NCBI GenBank assembly: GCA_028622995.1 | Contig: JAJQJQ010000021.1 | Coordinates: forward strand, 2,604,001-2,668,000 | Direction of reading: 5' to 3' | Source: Panagrolaimus kolymaensis | Taxonomy: Eukaryota > Nematoda > Chromadorea > Rhabditida > Panagrolaimidae | Length of the DNA: 64,000 bases | Part shown: one piece after another, positions 12,297-25,022 of the stretch | Layout: every line of letters starts with the position of its first letter | Position numbering within the stretch: position 1 is the stretch's first letter | Program-made: the position numbers and the translations under genes | The notes under the pieces: generated by a model | Told to the model about the DNA's origin: nothing | Database searches by the model: none | Seen by the model: the letters and a program-made list of their open reading frames with translations, nothing else

Positions 12297-14543
12297 ATGG
12301 CATCATGGTATTCAAAAATTTATGTTTATGTGAGAGAATATCGAGCTTTGAATCCCATCCTTGGTTTCTTCCTAAATTTGTTGCTGTATTTATTTCTGTT
12401 TTTACAATTTGGTGCAATCGTTTATGCGTAAGTTTTTTTTCTTATTATCTTTTGGTTGGGGTTTATTGGCTTTAGACCAAAGGGTTTTTTCCCGTTGGGT
12501 TTAACATTAAATGAACGATCATCAATGTTACGGTAGTATTATTAGGATCACATAGTTAACTAACTTTTTTGGTTCAAAATTATCGGCTAAAAAGTTTGCA
12601 ACTTAGACACTTCCATTTGCTTCTTTGATACACTTTTTCTCACGCGCATTCATGCTACTACTGTAGCTGAAGCTGCTTGTTATATAACTTTCCATTGAAG
12701 ACGCCAATATAATGGATCTTTTCTGTTTTTGATTTTTAATGCATTTGTCTAGTAAAATCATGGCAATCTTTCCTTTCTTTTGTTGTCGTTATGTCTCTCT
12801 TTTTCATTGTTTCATCCAAAATGATTTTTCAGATACATCGTCTACACACTTTACACCTGTGGTATCTTTTTAACAAGTCCAATTCAAATAACAATTTATC
12901 TAATAATTTACAATTCTCTCCTGATTCTCTTGTTATGGTCGCTGTTCATGACTGTTATAACTCCTGTTTCAAAGGTACCACCAGAATATTTTGTCGATGT
13001 TGAAACTGATCGAAGATTGAAAGAATTAACTCCAAGAACTGGCGAAAGATATCATCCTGATCGATCAACGATTGAACAAATAAATGAACAGAAGAAAATT
13101 CTTGATGATTTTGCTGCTGAAAGAAATTTAACTTTTGTTGAAGTTTTGGATTCTCATCATAGATTACGATACTGCTATCAATGTTCCTTGATAAAACCTG
13201 ATCGATCTCATCATTGCTCTTCATGTGGCTTCTGCGTGCTTAAATTCGATCACCATTGTCCTTGGATAAACAAATGTGTATCCCATCGAAATTACAAATA
13301 CTTTATGTTATATCTTTTTTATGGTGTATTACATGTGCTCTTTGATGTGGTTACCTCTTTGGAAGCTGTGGTAAGATTTGCTATATCTGACGAAAAAGAA
13401 CTTAAGAACAATTGGGATGAATTTATAATGGTCGCTATTTCAATTATTCTTCATATTGGATTTTCTTATTATCCTATTGGTGAATTACTCAAATATCATG
13501 CTAAACTTATATGGGATAATGAAACAACTTGTGAACAAGCTAAACAACCAATCATTCGGTAAGTCAAAGTTTTTTTTAACATTTTTGTTTACTCTTCGAG
13601 TTGAGAAAGGAGTGGAAAGAGAGAGGTTTGGTTAAGCTGTAAATACTTTTGGGGTTATGATTGTTATTTTTTATAGTTTTTATGGGCTTTTTTTATTCGA
13701 TGGAAATCCATCAAAGTTGATAATGCTTATTGACTGACTCATTTCTTACTTTCATTAATAAAAGTTTATTTAAAGGTGCGCTTTATGTGAACTATTTTAT
13801 AAATCCACAAGACGGATAATGAAAAAGTGTGAAGCTTTAGATCCAATATCAGTAGCATTGCTAGTTTGACCGAAATGGTTGTAAGCCTACATGAATAAAG
13901 CATTTTTACAATTGTATGTATTTGTGTAACACATTTTCATTGTTTTACTGCTAGTTTGGACGATGTAAAAGCATCACTTAAAGTAATGCAATTAGGGGAA
14001 AGCAATAGTCACAAAAGCCATTGTTTTGGTTAACAAAAGTGAATGGTTCAGATTTTTAACAAAAGCAATAAAATAATAACAATCACTCTAAAAATTCTCT
14101 CAGCTTGGTGTAAAGTTTTATAATTGCAATTTAACTTTTGTTTGTCTAACAAGAAACATGTAACTAATAAACAAAAGTAATAAAACCATAAACATTTTTG
14201 ACATTCCAACGTAACTCCATAACAATAGCCTTTGAATTTGTGATTTATAGTTTTACCTTCTTTCAACTTTAACTAATCTCTTTTTTTCATTTTTAGTGGT
14301 GGTGATTCTCATGCAAGTTACAATATAACATCATATCGAAATTATCGTTCTGTATTTGGATGGGGTTTATGGGCATTTCCAGTTCCAACATTTGTTTCTG
14401 ATGGATCTCATTTTCATGTTCGATATTCTGAAGACTATTCTGGTGAACGATATGAAGTGGTCCAACAACAAACTTTATCATCATCAAAATCTCAACATAT
14501 TGAAATGACTCATAATGGTGGTGGAGATCCTCGTCGACGATAA
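12297..14543 (+). CDS. DHHC palmitoyltransferase (ZDHHC2/15/20-like)
   Basis: S-acylates cytosolic Cys residues of membrane proteins. Exons 12297-12427, 12833-13558 and 14297-14543 join in frame to about 367 residues. Two membrane segments are at the N-terminus (in the FFLNLLLYLFLFLQFGAIVY and ITIYLIIYNSLLILLLWSLF regions). The cysteine-rich domain YCYQCSLIKPDRSHHCSSC is followed by the catalytic DHHC in FDHHCPWINKC. Two further membrane segments follow. TTCE after the last segment fits the TTxE motif. NYRSVFGWG...FPVPT with SDGSHFHVRY downstream fits the PaCCT region of the ZDHHC2/15/20 group. The second intron is long (738 nt). The C-terminal tail is polar and Gln/His-rich. All key residues are present and nothing suggests damage. 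Confidence 0.93.
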
Positions 14544-15883
14544 ACAACAACATAATCTTTCATTCTTGCTTCTCTTACATATGTGCCTGCTTAATATTGT
14601 ATTTTGTCATCATTGTATTTTGATAATTAAAAATTAAAGAACTAATTTTACTTTGTGCTTTTCTTTTGAATGTCACTAATTTTTTGAAATGAAGAAAAAA
14701 TTTATTTTGTTTTCGACTCTTTGGAAGTTTTGAACTTGTTTTATGCATTTTTAGTTTGAAAGCGAGTAATTTCGATTTATGAGGTAATCCATTAGCTGAG
14801 GATTTGAAGCTTTTTGCACGGCTCAGTTTATTATTAAAATATTGACTTAGCGATGGCAGGCAAAAAGATATGGTAATCAAGCATCTTTTCACGGAGAGTT
14901 CCATGGCCATCTTACATCTCAATTTTAATCATAATCGATTGCAAATCTTGATAATATGAAAGTGGCTTGCTTCACCTTTAAAATTCTAATTGTTCTGCAA
15001 TGACTTCCATCAACCATCTTGATTGCATAACTTTTGTTTTGTTTTGTTTCGAAACCATGCTGCATAAAATATAAAAATACGTAGATAGAATCCAAAAAAG
15101 CCTGTCATAAAAAGGTTGCGTCAACTATCGAAGTTTACAATTTTCTAAAAAAAATTTAATAATAAAATTTTTTGCTTATTCGTGAATCAGCCAGCAGCTT
15201 CGCTTATATTTTTTTTTGACACGCCTTTTAACAGACGACAGGAAGCATTCCAATCCAACATAAAAAAAACGAGGAAGAAGGAAGAGAAAACGGTTTTTTT
15301 TGATTGCCTTTTTTTGACTTTGCCTTCTTGATTTCGAATACTTTGTTTGACGATAATAAAAAAAAGCAAGCACGCAAGAAGGCAGGGAAAGAATCCATTC
15401 TAAAACCAACAATGGTACAAATAAAAAGGCTTTTAAAATATTTCATTTCCTTCACTTTTCTTCCATTTTCTAATGTCTTTCTTGCTTTTTTTGATATGTT
15501 GTTATTCTTGTGTTCTTGATTCTTGTTGTTGTTTAAGCTCTTGACAACGACAAGAGATTGTTAACACCTTTTTTATTTAGGGAGGAAGGTGTGATATTGA
15601 GACAACAGCAACCTTTTTCTTCTTAGGCGTTGTCGCTATTTATGATTTTTAATAAAAGCGTTTTGTTATTTTTTTGTTTCTGAAACGCCAGCTATGTATG
15701 TTGTGGTGACCCATCTTTAGGTGTTGATACTGTAGCCGCATTTGTAACAAATAATACTTTCTTGTTTTTTGTTTTTACGCTAGTATGTTGCTAATAATGT
15801 TGTTTACTTGGGACGTTCTTTTATCGCGGATTTTTGTGAATATAATCCCTCACTAAATTTTTTTTCAAGTTTAGGTAACAAAA
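14544..15883. other. Intergenic region
   Basis: 3' UTR of the DHHC gene and AT-rich spacer. A 115-codon basic minus-strand frame at 14575-14922 is the only sizable open frame and is listed separately. The rest shows no splice-supported exon. Confidence 0.45.
14575..14922 (-). CDS. Hypothetical basic small ORF, doubtful
   Basis: A single open frame of 115 codons antisense to the DHHC 3' UTR. The product is Lys/Ser-rich (for example LPHKSKLLAFKLKMHKTSS) and has no domain I recognise. Its composition is less hydrophobic than random AT-rich frames here, which is the only point in its favour. It could be fortuitous. Confidence 0.18.
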   Translation of the reverse strand: MRCKMAMELSVKRCLITISFCLPSLSQYFNNKLSRAKSFKSSANGLPHKSKLLAFKLKMHKTSSKLPKSRKQNKFFLHFKKLVTFKRKAQSKISSLIFNYQNTMMTKYNIKQAHM

Positions 15884-16983
15884 ATGATGCAATCCTTAGC
15901 TTATTTTGCCATTCTTTTAATAAGCTGCTCATTTGCGGTTGTGAAAGCTCAAGATCCAAATATAACGACCATCATAGATAAAGCTGATACTCCAGTCTAT
16001 GTTAATAACACTGATGGTGGAAGTAGTAAATGGCAATTCACTTTTTCTGGTAATCTTCGTGGCTTTGTTATTTACAACAACGAATATCCCACTTTGGAAA
16101 TAAATGAAACCCTCTCAATTTATCGGGGAAATAATACAAGCTTAGAAAAATATTTATTAGCTGAATATACTAGTGTTAATACTACTACTACGCTTGCTGA
16201 TCACAATCAATGGCTTACTGCATATGAAGGTGAATCCCTTACAATTATTTATACTTCACCTTCAACACCAAAACCACGGCCTCTAATATGGATGTTTTTG
16301 GTTTCTTCCATCGATGTTAATGTAATCACACAACCACCTCGTGAAGATAGTGGTGTATTTTATCAAAAAATTATAAATGCAACAAGAGTAAAAATCGACA
16401 CATATTCAAATGTTACCCAACATTATCATTTTATTCCTCAATTTGATACCCTTCGATTAGCATTCTTACTTGAAACTTACACAGCATTAACAAATAATTT
16501 GGCTACTTTGACCCTTTATCGTGGTGAAGCAGATAATACCAATAATGCTACAACCATTATTAAAACGTAAGTTTGTTTTATAAATTAAATCCTTCAAATA
16601 ATTTTATGATTGATTGAAATTTAGATACCAAAATATTAGTAATGTTGATAGCACTATTCATGGCTTGAACGTTAATGAAACATTGAGTCTTGAATTTGTG
16701 TATAACTTCAAGAACGTCGATGATCCAAGAGTTGGATTTACATTCCTTATCAGTCCATTCGTTTCTAACACCTCTGATATCGTAACTCCAACACCACCAT
16801 CAAATTCATCAACCACTGTAAATCCAACCAATCCTGGAGATACTACCACTATGACTCAAGGCTCTACCACCACAAGTAAGCTTTATTTATGCATTTGAAA
16901 AGTCATTAAAAAATAAAATAAAAATTTAGCAACTTCATCATCACCTTTCCTTTTCACTTTTGCACCTGTAATTGTCACAATGA
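15884..16983 (+). CDS. Secreted, heavily N-glycosylated protein, possibly GPI-anchored
   Basis: Exons 15884-16566, 16625-16875 and 16931 to about 16983, roughly 328 residues. The N-terminus MMQSLAYFAILLISCSFAVV is a clear signal peptide, with likely cleavage after VKAQ. Many NxT/NxS sequons follow (NIT, NNT, NET, NTT, NAT, NVT and others). The mature part looks like two beta-rich repeats of about 120 residues, each with an LxxYRG element (SIYRGNN, TLYRGEA), recalling CUB-like adhesive domains but almost without Cys. The tail is a Ser/Thr/Pro stretch of the kind used for O-glycosylation, then a short hydrophobic end that could be a GPI signal. The exact stop depends on one base near 16980. Surface or secreted role is inferred from these signals only. 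Confidence 0.7.
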
Positions 16984-17530
16984 TCTTCCAATTATGCCAA
17001 AATACATTATCCATTGCTCAGTAAAAAAATATTTTTTAATCTTTATCCCTTATTTTCATTTTTTTAATTAAATTTCTAATATTGCTTTCTCATCGCCTGG
17101 TGATAATTAATTAATCAACTGATTTTTTTTTTGCAAAGAAACGTGTTGGCTTAAAATAAAATAATAAAGTTTTAATAAAATTATCAATAAATCAAAACAC
17201 ATACGATGTTATTTTAATACCAAAAAAAGATGGAAGGTTTTAAAGTAAATTTTTATATACATAGTTTACCTTGCAATAGCAGCAAATGTAATGATGTAAC
17301 CTTTTCCACCTTCACAGTCATGTTTGTCTTTTTTTGATTAGTGTGTAATAATAAACCACAAAGTTTAGTCTCCTTTAGTAAATTTTGTCAAGTAATAAAA
17401 CAAAGAGAGAAAAAACTTTGATATTTTCTTTTCATTTCGTAGTTTTTATTACCTCCCGATTTGGTGATATAAAAAGAAAAACAAAAACGAAGAAAAAAAT
17501 TTTGAATCAAAAAAAGTTCCATCAACAATA
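16984..17530. other. Intergenic region
   Basis: AT-rich spacer between the secreted protein gene and the dehydrogenase on the same strand. No gene seen. The roughly 0.5 kb gap is longer than a typical worm operon spacer. Confidence 0.5.
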
Positions 17531-18763
17531 ATGTCTTTTTTGGAATCAATATTCTTCTTTATATTACTCAGCATTCCAATTTATTATTTTTTGAGATATC
17601 TTTGGGAATTGATTCCCATTGGTGGATTAAAATATAAAGCTGTGTTTGTCACTGGATGTGATACAGGTTTTGGGAGAGAATTAGCTTTGAAGCTTGCAAA
17701 AAATGGACAACCTATTTTTGCTGGATGCTTGACGCAAGCTGTAAGCCTCTAAAATTAAAAAAAAAGACCCATGAACAAAATATTTAGGGCGCCAATAAAT
17801 TGAAAGCTGATGCAAAAGGATTTGCTGGTCGTTTGCTTACATTATTAGTGGATGTTAGATCAGATGAATCAGTTTTTGCTGCAGTAAAATTTGTTCGAGA
17901 AAATTTGAAACATGAAGAAAGTAAGTTTTCAAAAAAATTGAGCTTTGCGTGCTTCCTTTATCCATCCAGAAACAAATCATCGGCAAATTAATCCATTTTA
18001 TTCGTTTCTTTTATGATAGCCGCATGTTTTGCGTGCAGCCTTTTTATCTTACTTTTGCATTTTTATGACAACATCCACATTTCCAGAATTATGGTCCATT
18101 GTTAACAATGCTGGGTTAGCATATTTCCAAGGCCCTGATGAATGGTCTTCACTCAAAAGCTATCAAGACACATTTGAAATCAATACCATGGGAATCATTC
18201 GTGGTGTTCATGCATTTCTTCCTTTACTCAAAGAATCCAAAGGCCGAATTATTACCATTACAAGCATGCTTGGTCGAGTTCCAATGCCTGGACTCACAAC
18301 TTATTCCGTTTCAAAATTTGGTGCTGAAGCTTATATGGATTGCATTCGACGTGAGCTTAAACCGTTTGGAATAAGTTGTCACATCCTTGAACCAGGATTT
18401 TTCAAAACCGCTGTAATCCCTGTTGATCGCCTTCAAGGACAAGTTGATGTTGCATGGAAAAATCTCTCACAAACTTCTAAAATTGAATATGGTGAAAATT
18501 ACAAGCAACGTCTTGTGCAAAGATACAAGGGTCGACATGAAACGAGTAATCCCAATATTGATTGGGTTGTCAATGATTATTATCATGCCATCACCGCTCA
18601 ATTCCCTCGACTTCGATATCGATCTGGTTGGGAATGCCTTTTTAGTTATATTCCATCCACTTATCTTCCAACAGCTTTGGGAGATTGGATTATGTCAAAA
18701 ATTATATCACAAAATCGAAATTCTCCAGCCTTTTTAGAAGCAGCAATCAAGAAAGTTGACTAA
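17531..18763 (+). CDS. Short-chain dehydrogenase, RDH/17beta-HSD6-like, membrane-anchored
   Basis: NAD(P)-dependent oxidoreductase likely acting on retinoids, sterols or other lipophilic alcohols at the ER. Exons 17531-17740, 17788-17920 and 18087-18763, about 339 residues. An N-terminal hydrophobic anchor (residues 5-26) precedes the cofactor motif TGCDTGFG, as in the SDR9C group (TGxxxGFG). NNAG, the catalytic Ser in ITSMLGR, and YSVSK (Tyr and Lys) are all present, followed by LEPGFF, typical of this group. Family length is about 310-340. The C. elegans relatives are dhs genes such as dhs-2, -16 and -20. I cannot choose an ortholog. Apparently intact. Confidence 0.93.
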
Positions 18764-19026
18764 CAATCATCAAAAAAAGCGACAAAAAAATATTGTTTGC
18801 AATGTCCTTGCTTATTGCTTTAAGATCGTAAAAATTAAACAAGGGTGTAAAATTTGTTAAAAAATATTTAAACAAACCCAAAGATATCATAAGTTTTACA
18901 ACATCTATGGATTGGGAATCAACTCATAATGTTGAAGGAAGAAGTATACCTTTAAAAATAAATTAGCTGTAGATTAAGGTTTATGAGCAAGAAGTGAATC
19001 AAAAATTAGTTAAATCAAGGGGATAC

Positions 19027-20591
19027 TAAAACTCATTTTTTTTGAAAATCGAGCTTCAGCCGGAACAACAAAATTTTTTTTTTGCTTTTTTATGACTGAA
19101 AACTCGATCCTAGGGGTTTTTAACTATTAAAATCACGAAAATAGAGGCCGTTTTGCCATTTGATATACTCATTCTGGACATACAGTAATCTAATCAGCAT
19201 AATTATGGATTTTTTATTTTTTTAAGTTTTATATACCATTCGATTCGTAAAAATGTGGCGAACAACATTGTAATTGATCCCAACCATCGAAGTTAATATA
19301 AAAATAGCAGTATGCCGCTATCAAAGAGTATGAATTATGGTTTTGACTGGAGAAGTATGTCATAGAAGCCCTATTGGGGAGTTTTCTCACCGGGATTAAA
19401 TTCTCCATATATTTTTACATATTTGAGTTGAAATACATTTAAAAAAAAGTGATGTTACGTATATATTCTCCAGTCACTAAGATGATACACCAATATGAGG
19501 TATATGGACAAGTATATCATAAATACCTGAAAAAATTCCAAAAACTATCCAAAAACGTAGAAAAAATTATTTAATGATTTTACAAATCGAAAAAAAAAAT
19601 ATTCCTTGACTGAATGATTTTTCCTGAATTTTAGAAGTTTAATAGTAGCACACGATAGATAAAAATAATAAATATTCTCTAAATCAAGGATTTAATTTTA
19701 AACTCATCATTTCTAGACGTAATTTGGGTCGTAGAAACCGAATTTGGCATTAGTTTCAAACAAGTTCTTACTTATAATAAAGTTATGACTGAGCGAAAAT
19801 TTGCATATTTCAAAAATTCATAACTCAAGAATTAGCCAATGAAATGTATTTGTGGCTATTAAATTCGGTTTCTACGACCCAAATTACGTCTAGAAATGAT
19901 GAGTTTAAAATTAAATCCTTGATTTAGAGAATATTTATTATTTTTATCTATCGTGTGCTACTATTAAACTTCTAAAATTCAGGAAAAATCATTCAGTCAA
20001 GGAATATTTTTTTTTTTCGATTTGTAAAATCATTAAATAATTTTTTCTACGTTTTTGGATAGTTTTTGGAATTTTTTCAGGTATTTATGATATACTTGTC
20101 CATATACCTCATATTGGTGTATCATCTTAGTGACTGGAGAATATATACGTAACATCACTTTTTTTTAAATGTATTTCAACTCAAATATGTAAAAATATAT
20201 GGAGAATTTAATCCCGGTGAGAAAACTCCCCAATAGGGCTTCTATGACATACTTCTCCAGTCAAAACCATAATTCATACTCTTTGATAGCGGCATACTGC
20301 TATTTTTATATTAACTTCGATGGTTGGGATCAATTACAATGTTGTTCGCCACATTTTTACGCACCGAATGGTATATACATATTTAAATAATAAAAAAATT
20401 CATAATTATTGTTAATTAGATTACTGTATCTCCAGAATGAGTATATCACATAACAAAACGGCCTCTATTTTCGTAATTCTCATAGTTAAAAACCCCCAGG
20501 TTCGAATTCTCAGCCCAAAAAACCGAAAAAATTTTTTTTGCTGTTCCAGGATTTTACAGAAAAGCTCGAGTTTCTCAAAAAATGAGTTTTA
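19027..20591. repeat. Long inverted repeat, foldback-type element
   Basis: Two arms of about 720-730 bp face each other around a 115-nt spacer (about 19746-19860), with the symmetry centre near 19803. For example GTAGAAACCGAATTT at 19731 pairs with its complement ending at 19875, and CCGGGATTAAATTCTCC at 19390 pairs with 20201-20217. The inner 400 bp of each arm looks identical. The outer part differs by scattered substitutions and small indels. No transposase and no clear target duplication were found. Transcription through it would give a very stable hairpin RNA. It may be a non-autonomous foldback or long-TIR element, or a local inverted duplication. Confidence 0.88.
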
Positions 20592-21077
20592 TACAACAAT
20601 TTTTTTGCTTCACTGTTCTTTAAAAAAATAGTATGGGGATTTTCAAAGAAAGCTAAGATTCATATTTTCATAGTGAAGCTTCCAGGAACTATTATGAGGC
20701 TATGCGTCTTGGATGATGGCAAGTAAAGTGATTATTATTTTTATTTAATACTAATCTCCTTTTTTGTTTTAAAAGGGAGTTTAATCTCTTAGCTTTAATT
20801 AGCTTTAACATAATAAATATAAAAAAATCTTCTTGATCGAGAGTTATGATTTAAATTATATCCGGGTAAAATTCGCAGCCAAAAAGCATTTAAAATATTC
20901 TCTTTTAATTCATTTTAAAATTGTAATAAAAAAAAGTGAATTTCTTTGCTTGTGGTTCAAAAAAACTATGCAAATCGAGTAAAAATTATCATTCTTTTTC
21001 GAAAAAACGTTGTCTAGGATTAGAGTAAGTGACATTTCATATTTTTTTTACAAAGTTGAAGCAGCAGCACTTGAATT
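20592..21077. other. Intergenic region
   Basis: AT-rich spacer after the inverted repeat and before the FLYWCH gene. No gene seen. Confidence 0.5.
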
Positions 21078-22934
21078 ATGTCACAGCTTGAAGGTGCACA
21101 AAGACGTGTTAAACGTAGATTAAGAGGTAATTTTTTATTTTTTGAAGGTCATTTTATAAAAAAAATTCCAGTTAGAAAAGAACGTGCAGAACAAAAACAA
21201 AAAAGAGTATGTTTTTTATTTTTCAAAACAAGATAAATCAAACTAATAAAAATTTTAAACGTTTACATCCAGCTTTTTTTTATATTTGTATTTTAGGAAG
21301 CTGAATATAATGATAATCCTGTGCAAATCATTTTAGATCTTCCTGAACCACATTCATCACCGCAAAATGTAAGCCTAACTTTTCTTTTTATTATATATTT
21401 ACTTAATAAAGATTGATCTAAAATGCTATTCTTTTTTCTTCTCAAATTAAGTAAAATAACGTATTTTCTAGTTTAAAAATACATTCCTATATTCACCAAT
21501 TTTGATATACATAAATAAAACTAATTATTTTCCAGGATGAAATTAGCTTTGATGTCTTTCCATTTAAACGACTTGCACTCAAACATGTAAGTTTTTTTTT
21601 ATTTAAAAAAAAATGTATAACTAATCCTCTATGATCATTGAATTTTTCTTTTCAGGAAGATGGTGAACAAAGTGAATTAAGTGCTTATATGGACCAAGAG
21701 GATTCGCGTTCGATTTGTGCTTCATCTGAATGTGATGATGATGATTATATAAATGTAAGTCGGTTTTATTGAAATAATATTTTTAAAATCATTTATATAT
21801 TTCTTGATTTTAGGTTATGAAATTTGTTGACCCTGATAAAGATGCTCCATCTTTCGAGGATTATGATAAAAAAAGTGCGAAAATGTTTAAGTATTTGAAA
21901 GAATTTTGGTAAGTGTATTATACTAAATTGCAATAAAAATATGGCTATTGTTGTTTGTAAAAAAGTAAATATTTCTAATTTTTAGGCAAACTGTTACGGA
22001 TTTGAACGAAACTCGAAAGAAAATCATCAAAGATATCAACCAACAAACAAGCAAGCCTCGATCATTCTCAATTTATGACGTTGATATTTTTAATACCACC
22101 ATTGCTTCAATTGAATTAAACCTTAATTTACTGGCTCCAGCTATTACGAAATTGAAAGCTGCTTTTATTAAAGATTCAAGTAAAACCGTGGTTTTGTTTC
22201 AAGGTTATAAATATGCTAAATTTCGCAAGAATCCTTCAATCTTCAGCTGTACATATGATGTCGATTACAAGAATGATATTACGTTTGGACCTCGTTATAA
22301 ATGTCGAGGACATATTTATCTGGATGAAAAAGGATTTCTTCAAGCCGGAAGCTTTACAAAGCATTATCATGGTCCTGTCAAAGGAGTAAGTTTAACAAAA
22401 ACAAAGATTTTTGGCTACTCTTTTATTTTTGATTAATTCTTTTTAAGAATGATTTTATTTATTAAAGTTATGTTTTAGGGAATCAATGCTTCAACTTTTG
22501 ATTTACCAACACCTTCTCGAGCAACACTTCATCGAATAACATCAAATGGAAATGTATCCGGAAAAGACATCAAATTGAATCAGTTTTTAATTGCAAAGTT
22601 ACAGGAAGCTTCTGAATATAAGTAAGAATCATTAAACTTTTAAAACAAAAATCTAAATTTAGTTTTGATAATAAAACATACCTTTTTAATCTTTTTTTCT
22701 AATATTTATTTTCAGGTGTCGAGCTCAAAGAGTAAAAGAAAGCGCTCAAATTGTGGTTGATCAATTAGAAAAGTTAAGAACAATTGTTCCTTCAGAATTA
22801 GAAGAATGTAAGTTTTTGCCGTATCTCTTCTCATTAATCATTTCATTTTTTTAGCTTATCAAAAATATTTAACATCGTCAATCAAATGGGTTCAATTCAT
22901 CCTGCTCCACATCAAAGTTGATAATGTTCAGTGA
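21078..22934 (+). CDS. FLYWCH-type zinc-finger protein
   Basis: Probable DNA-binding nuclear protein. Ten exons join in one frame to about 371 residues: 21078-21126, 21172-21206, 21297-21368, 21536-21586, 21656-21754, 21814-21908, 21986-22385, 22479-22621, 22716-22807 and 22855-22934. The N-terminus is basic (RRVKRRLR, then KERAEQKQKR) and the middle acidic (ECDDDDYIN). Exon 7 holds the likely FLYWCH domain: VVLFQGYKYAKFRKN, first Cys in FSCTYD, second Cys in YKCRG, and the His pair in KHYHGP, i.e. a C-x(n)-C-x(n)-HxH layout. The last exons may form a coiled coil. Introns are 45-170 nt, typical for worms. C. elegans FLYWCH factors (flh genes, peb-1) are known regulators, but no direct ortholog is claimed. 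Alternative: another zinc-finger class with the same spacing. Confidence 0.72.
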
Positions 22935-23440
22935 TATGGATTCTCATTGCTAAAATTGGAAGTTCTTTCATCGTTGATTATGCCTCATCAAAAATTTTCT
23001 GATTTTCATCTAAACTTTTTTATAAATATGTGTTTCTTGTACGTTTATCTGTGTATTTAAAACTATATAAATTATTCATTTGTAATGTGATGGATTTTGA
23101 TTTCATGCGCATACATACTACTTGTACAAAGCGTTTTTGCTTTCACTCTAATCTTTATTCGAGTCAAAAATAATCAAAAAATACAAAAAAAATCGCATAA
23201 TAAAAAGTTATTTAATTATGTTTTCCCAATAATTGGATATAAAGTTTTGATTTACAATTTCTATTTATAACAATACTTAACAAATAAGTATTAAGCAACT
23301 TTATTCAATCATACATACACACTTTTACAAGTGCTTTTTTGTTTACTTTTGTTAATGGATGAATGGATATACGGTTTATTTGATTGGTTAATAAAATCAG
23401 AAAATATTAATGACTTTTTCTCGAAATTTGATTGTGTAAA
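22935..23440. other. Intergenic region with a repeated 3'-end-like segment
   Basis: 3' UTR of the FLYWCH gene, then AT-rich spacer. About 23285-23330 resembles the 3' flank of the MSP gene at about 25375-25420 (both contain CAACTTTATTCAATCA), suggesting a third related 3' end here. No full gene seen. Confidence 0.4.
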
Positions 23441-23614
23441 TTATAAATATCTTCGATAACTTTTACGTAAGCAACCATAAAACGCCCTCCCACTTTTTGT
23501 CCATTGTTAAAAATAAATGTTTGTATATTTCAAAATCACTCACATTTTAACGATGGGATAATCATCAATTTCACCGCCTTCATTTGGAGATATAGTTGTC
23601 AATGGAGTTTCCAT
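23441..23614 (-). CDS. Candidate 40-residue micro-gene
   Basis: Read on the minus strand, exon 23544-23614 (METPLTTISPNEGG...) ends at a GTGAGT donor. It joins exon 23441-23492 across a 51-nt intron, staying open to a stop after LRKSYRRYL. The result is a 40-residue peptide, acidic at the start and basic at the end. The start context, donor and short intron are worm-like, but the acceptor (AAAAAG) is poor. I recognise no family. It might instead be the last exons of a longer degraded gene. Confidence 0.28.
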
Positions 23615-24266
23615 TTTTACAACAACGAAAACAAAAAAATAAAATAAAATCAAGCTTCAATCGATCGATTAGTAAATAGCAAAAATATAAATATGGTGAA
23701 AACCAAAAGAGCAGATACAAGCAGCAGCGGCGAAGAAAGGCCATAATCGAATATTTAAAAAACACCAGCGAAGGAAGAAGAAGAAAAGCGCAACACAAAA
23801 ATAGTCTATGTTTTTAATATGTGCAAAAAAACACTCCAACAAAAAAAAATAGCTTCCAAAAAGTGTCTTCTTTTTTGAATCACAATGAAATAGACGGAAA
23901 AAAAGATCAAATATGTATGTAAGGGCAAAATTGAAGAAAAAAAGATGAGACACATCAGCAAAAAATGGCATTTAAAAAAAGTTCAAAAGTAAAAAAGGTG
24001 AGTCATTTGTGGAAATATACAACACACTGTAATCGAAAAAATCGTTAAAAATAGGCTTTTATTTGCGAGTAAAAACAACCTTTAAAAAAAAGAAAAACGC
24101 AAGTAACAAAATGTCAACATTGAAAGATATTCTTTCTCGGAAAAATAAACATCGATATCCAAGAAACAAATTAATTATTATGGTTCATGAAAACCACGCT
24201 GCTGAAATTTAGAACAAAAAATAATTTTAAAACAATGATAATAGTTTGAGATAGCTATGAAATATT
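23615..24266. other. Intergenic region
   Basis: AT-rich spacer. The 72- and 100-codon minus frames here are Phe/Leu-rich low-complexity translations and not supported as genes. Confidence 0.5.
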
Positions 24267-25022
24267 TTAAATCATCGATTCAATAATGGGTATTTCATCA
24301 TAGTTGGTTGAATCGGATGTAACATAAGCTGGCCCATATAAAGCTCGAGAATGGATTTCAATAAATTCTTCATCGATTTTACAAAAATTCACGTAATAAT
24401 CTTTGGGAACTAAATTTGTTTTAGGAATGTGATATGTTCCTCCTGGTGTGGCGCTATAAAAAAAGGGAAAAGTAAAGGTTCAAAAGTTAGAAAAATTTTG
24501 AAGTTGAGAAACTTTGTTAAAATTCGAATTTTCAAAAAATCTTCATAGCTCAAACTTACCATATTTTCCGAATTACAAAATACGCAATTGCAATGACGAG
24601 TATTAATATCATCAATGCACTAAAAAACCGAAGTGCAAATAATTACACAAATTGTTAAAGTTTTTTGCTCACAAAATTATCCAACTAAAAGTGGATGATT
24701 CTGAAATTACTAGTGGCGTTGTCATCGCCGTCGTTTCTTCTTTCGGCAAAGGTGTTGTTACAGCTTGTGTCGTTGGAATCATTGGCGGACTAGTTGATGG
24801 AAAATATCTGGTCGTTGCTGATAATACAATAGGACTAATAGTTGTAGGATTATGGTAGGCCACTGAATATTCATATCTTGAAATAAATTTATTCACAGGT
24901 GTTTCAAAGTTAGGATCTAATGATGGAAAAATAACTTCTTTACGATTACCAATATATCGGCGTCCATGAGTTCTTGAGATTATGGTAAATAAAAATATTA
25001 TCAAAAATACACCAAACTTCAT
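24267..25022 (-). CDS. Type I single-pass membrane protein, unrecognised
   Basis: Three minus-strand exons keep frame: 24673-25022, 24560-24619 and 24267-24453, about 198 residues. The start at 25022 (MKFGVFLIIFLFTIISRTHG) gives a clean signal peptide. An in-frame upstream Met at 25073 is possible but would bury it. The extracellular part of about 90 residues is rich in Thr, Pro and Ser (TTRYFPSTSPPMIPTTQ), probably O-glycosylated. Exon 2 completes a transmembrane helix (SWIIFALMILILVIAIAYF) followed by the basic stop-transfer VIRK. The cytosolic tail of about 60 residues has several Tyr (GGTYHIP, ALYGPAYV, NYDEIP) that could be phosphorylation or sorting sites. No family recognised. Confidence 0.62.
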
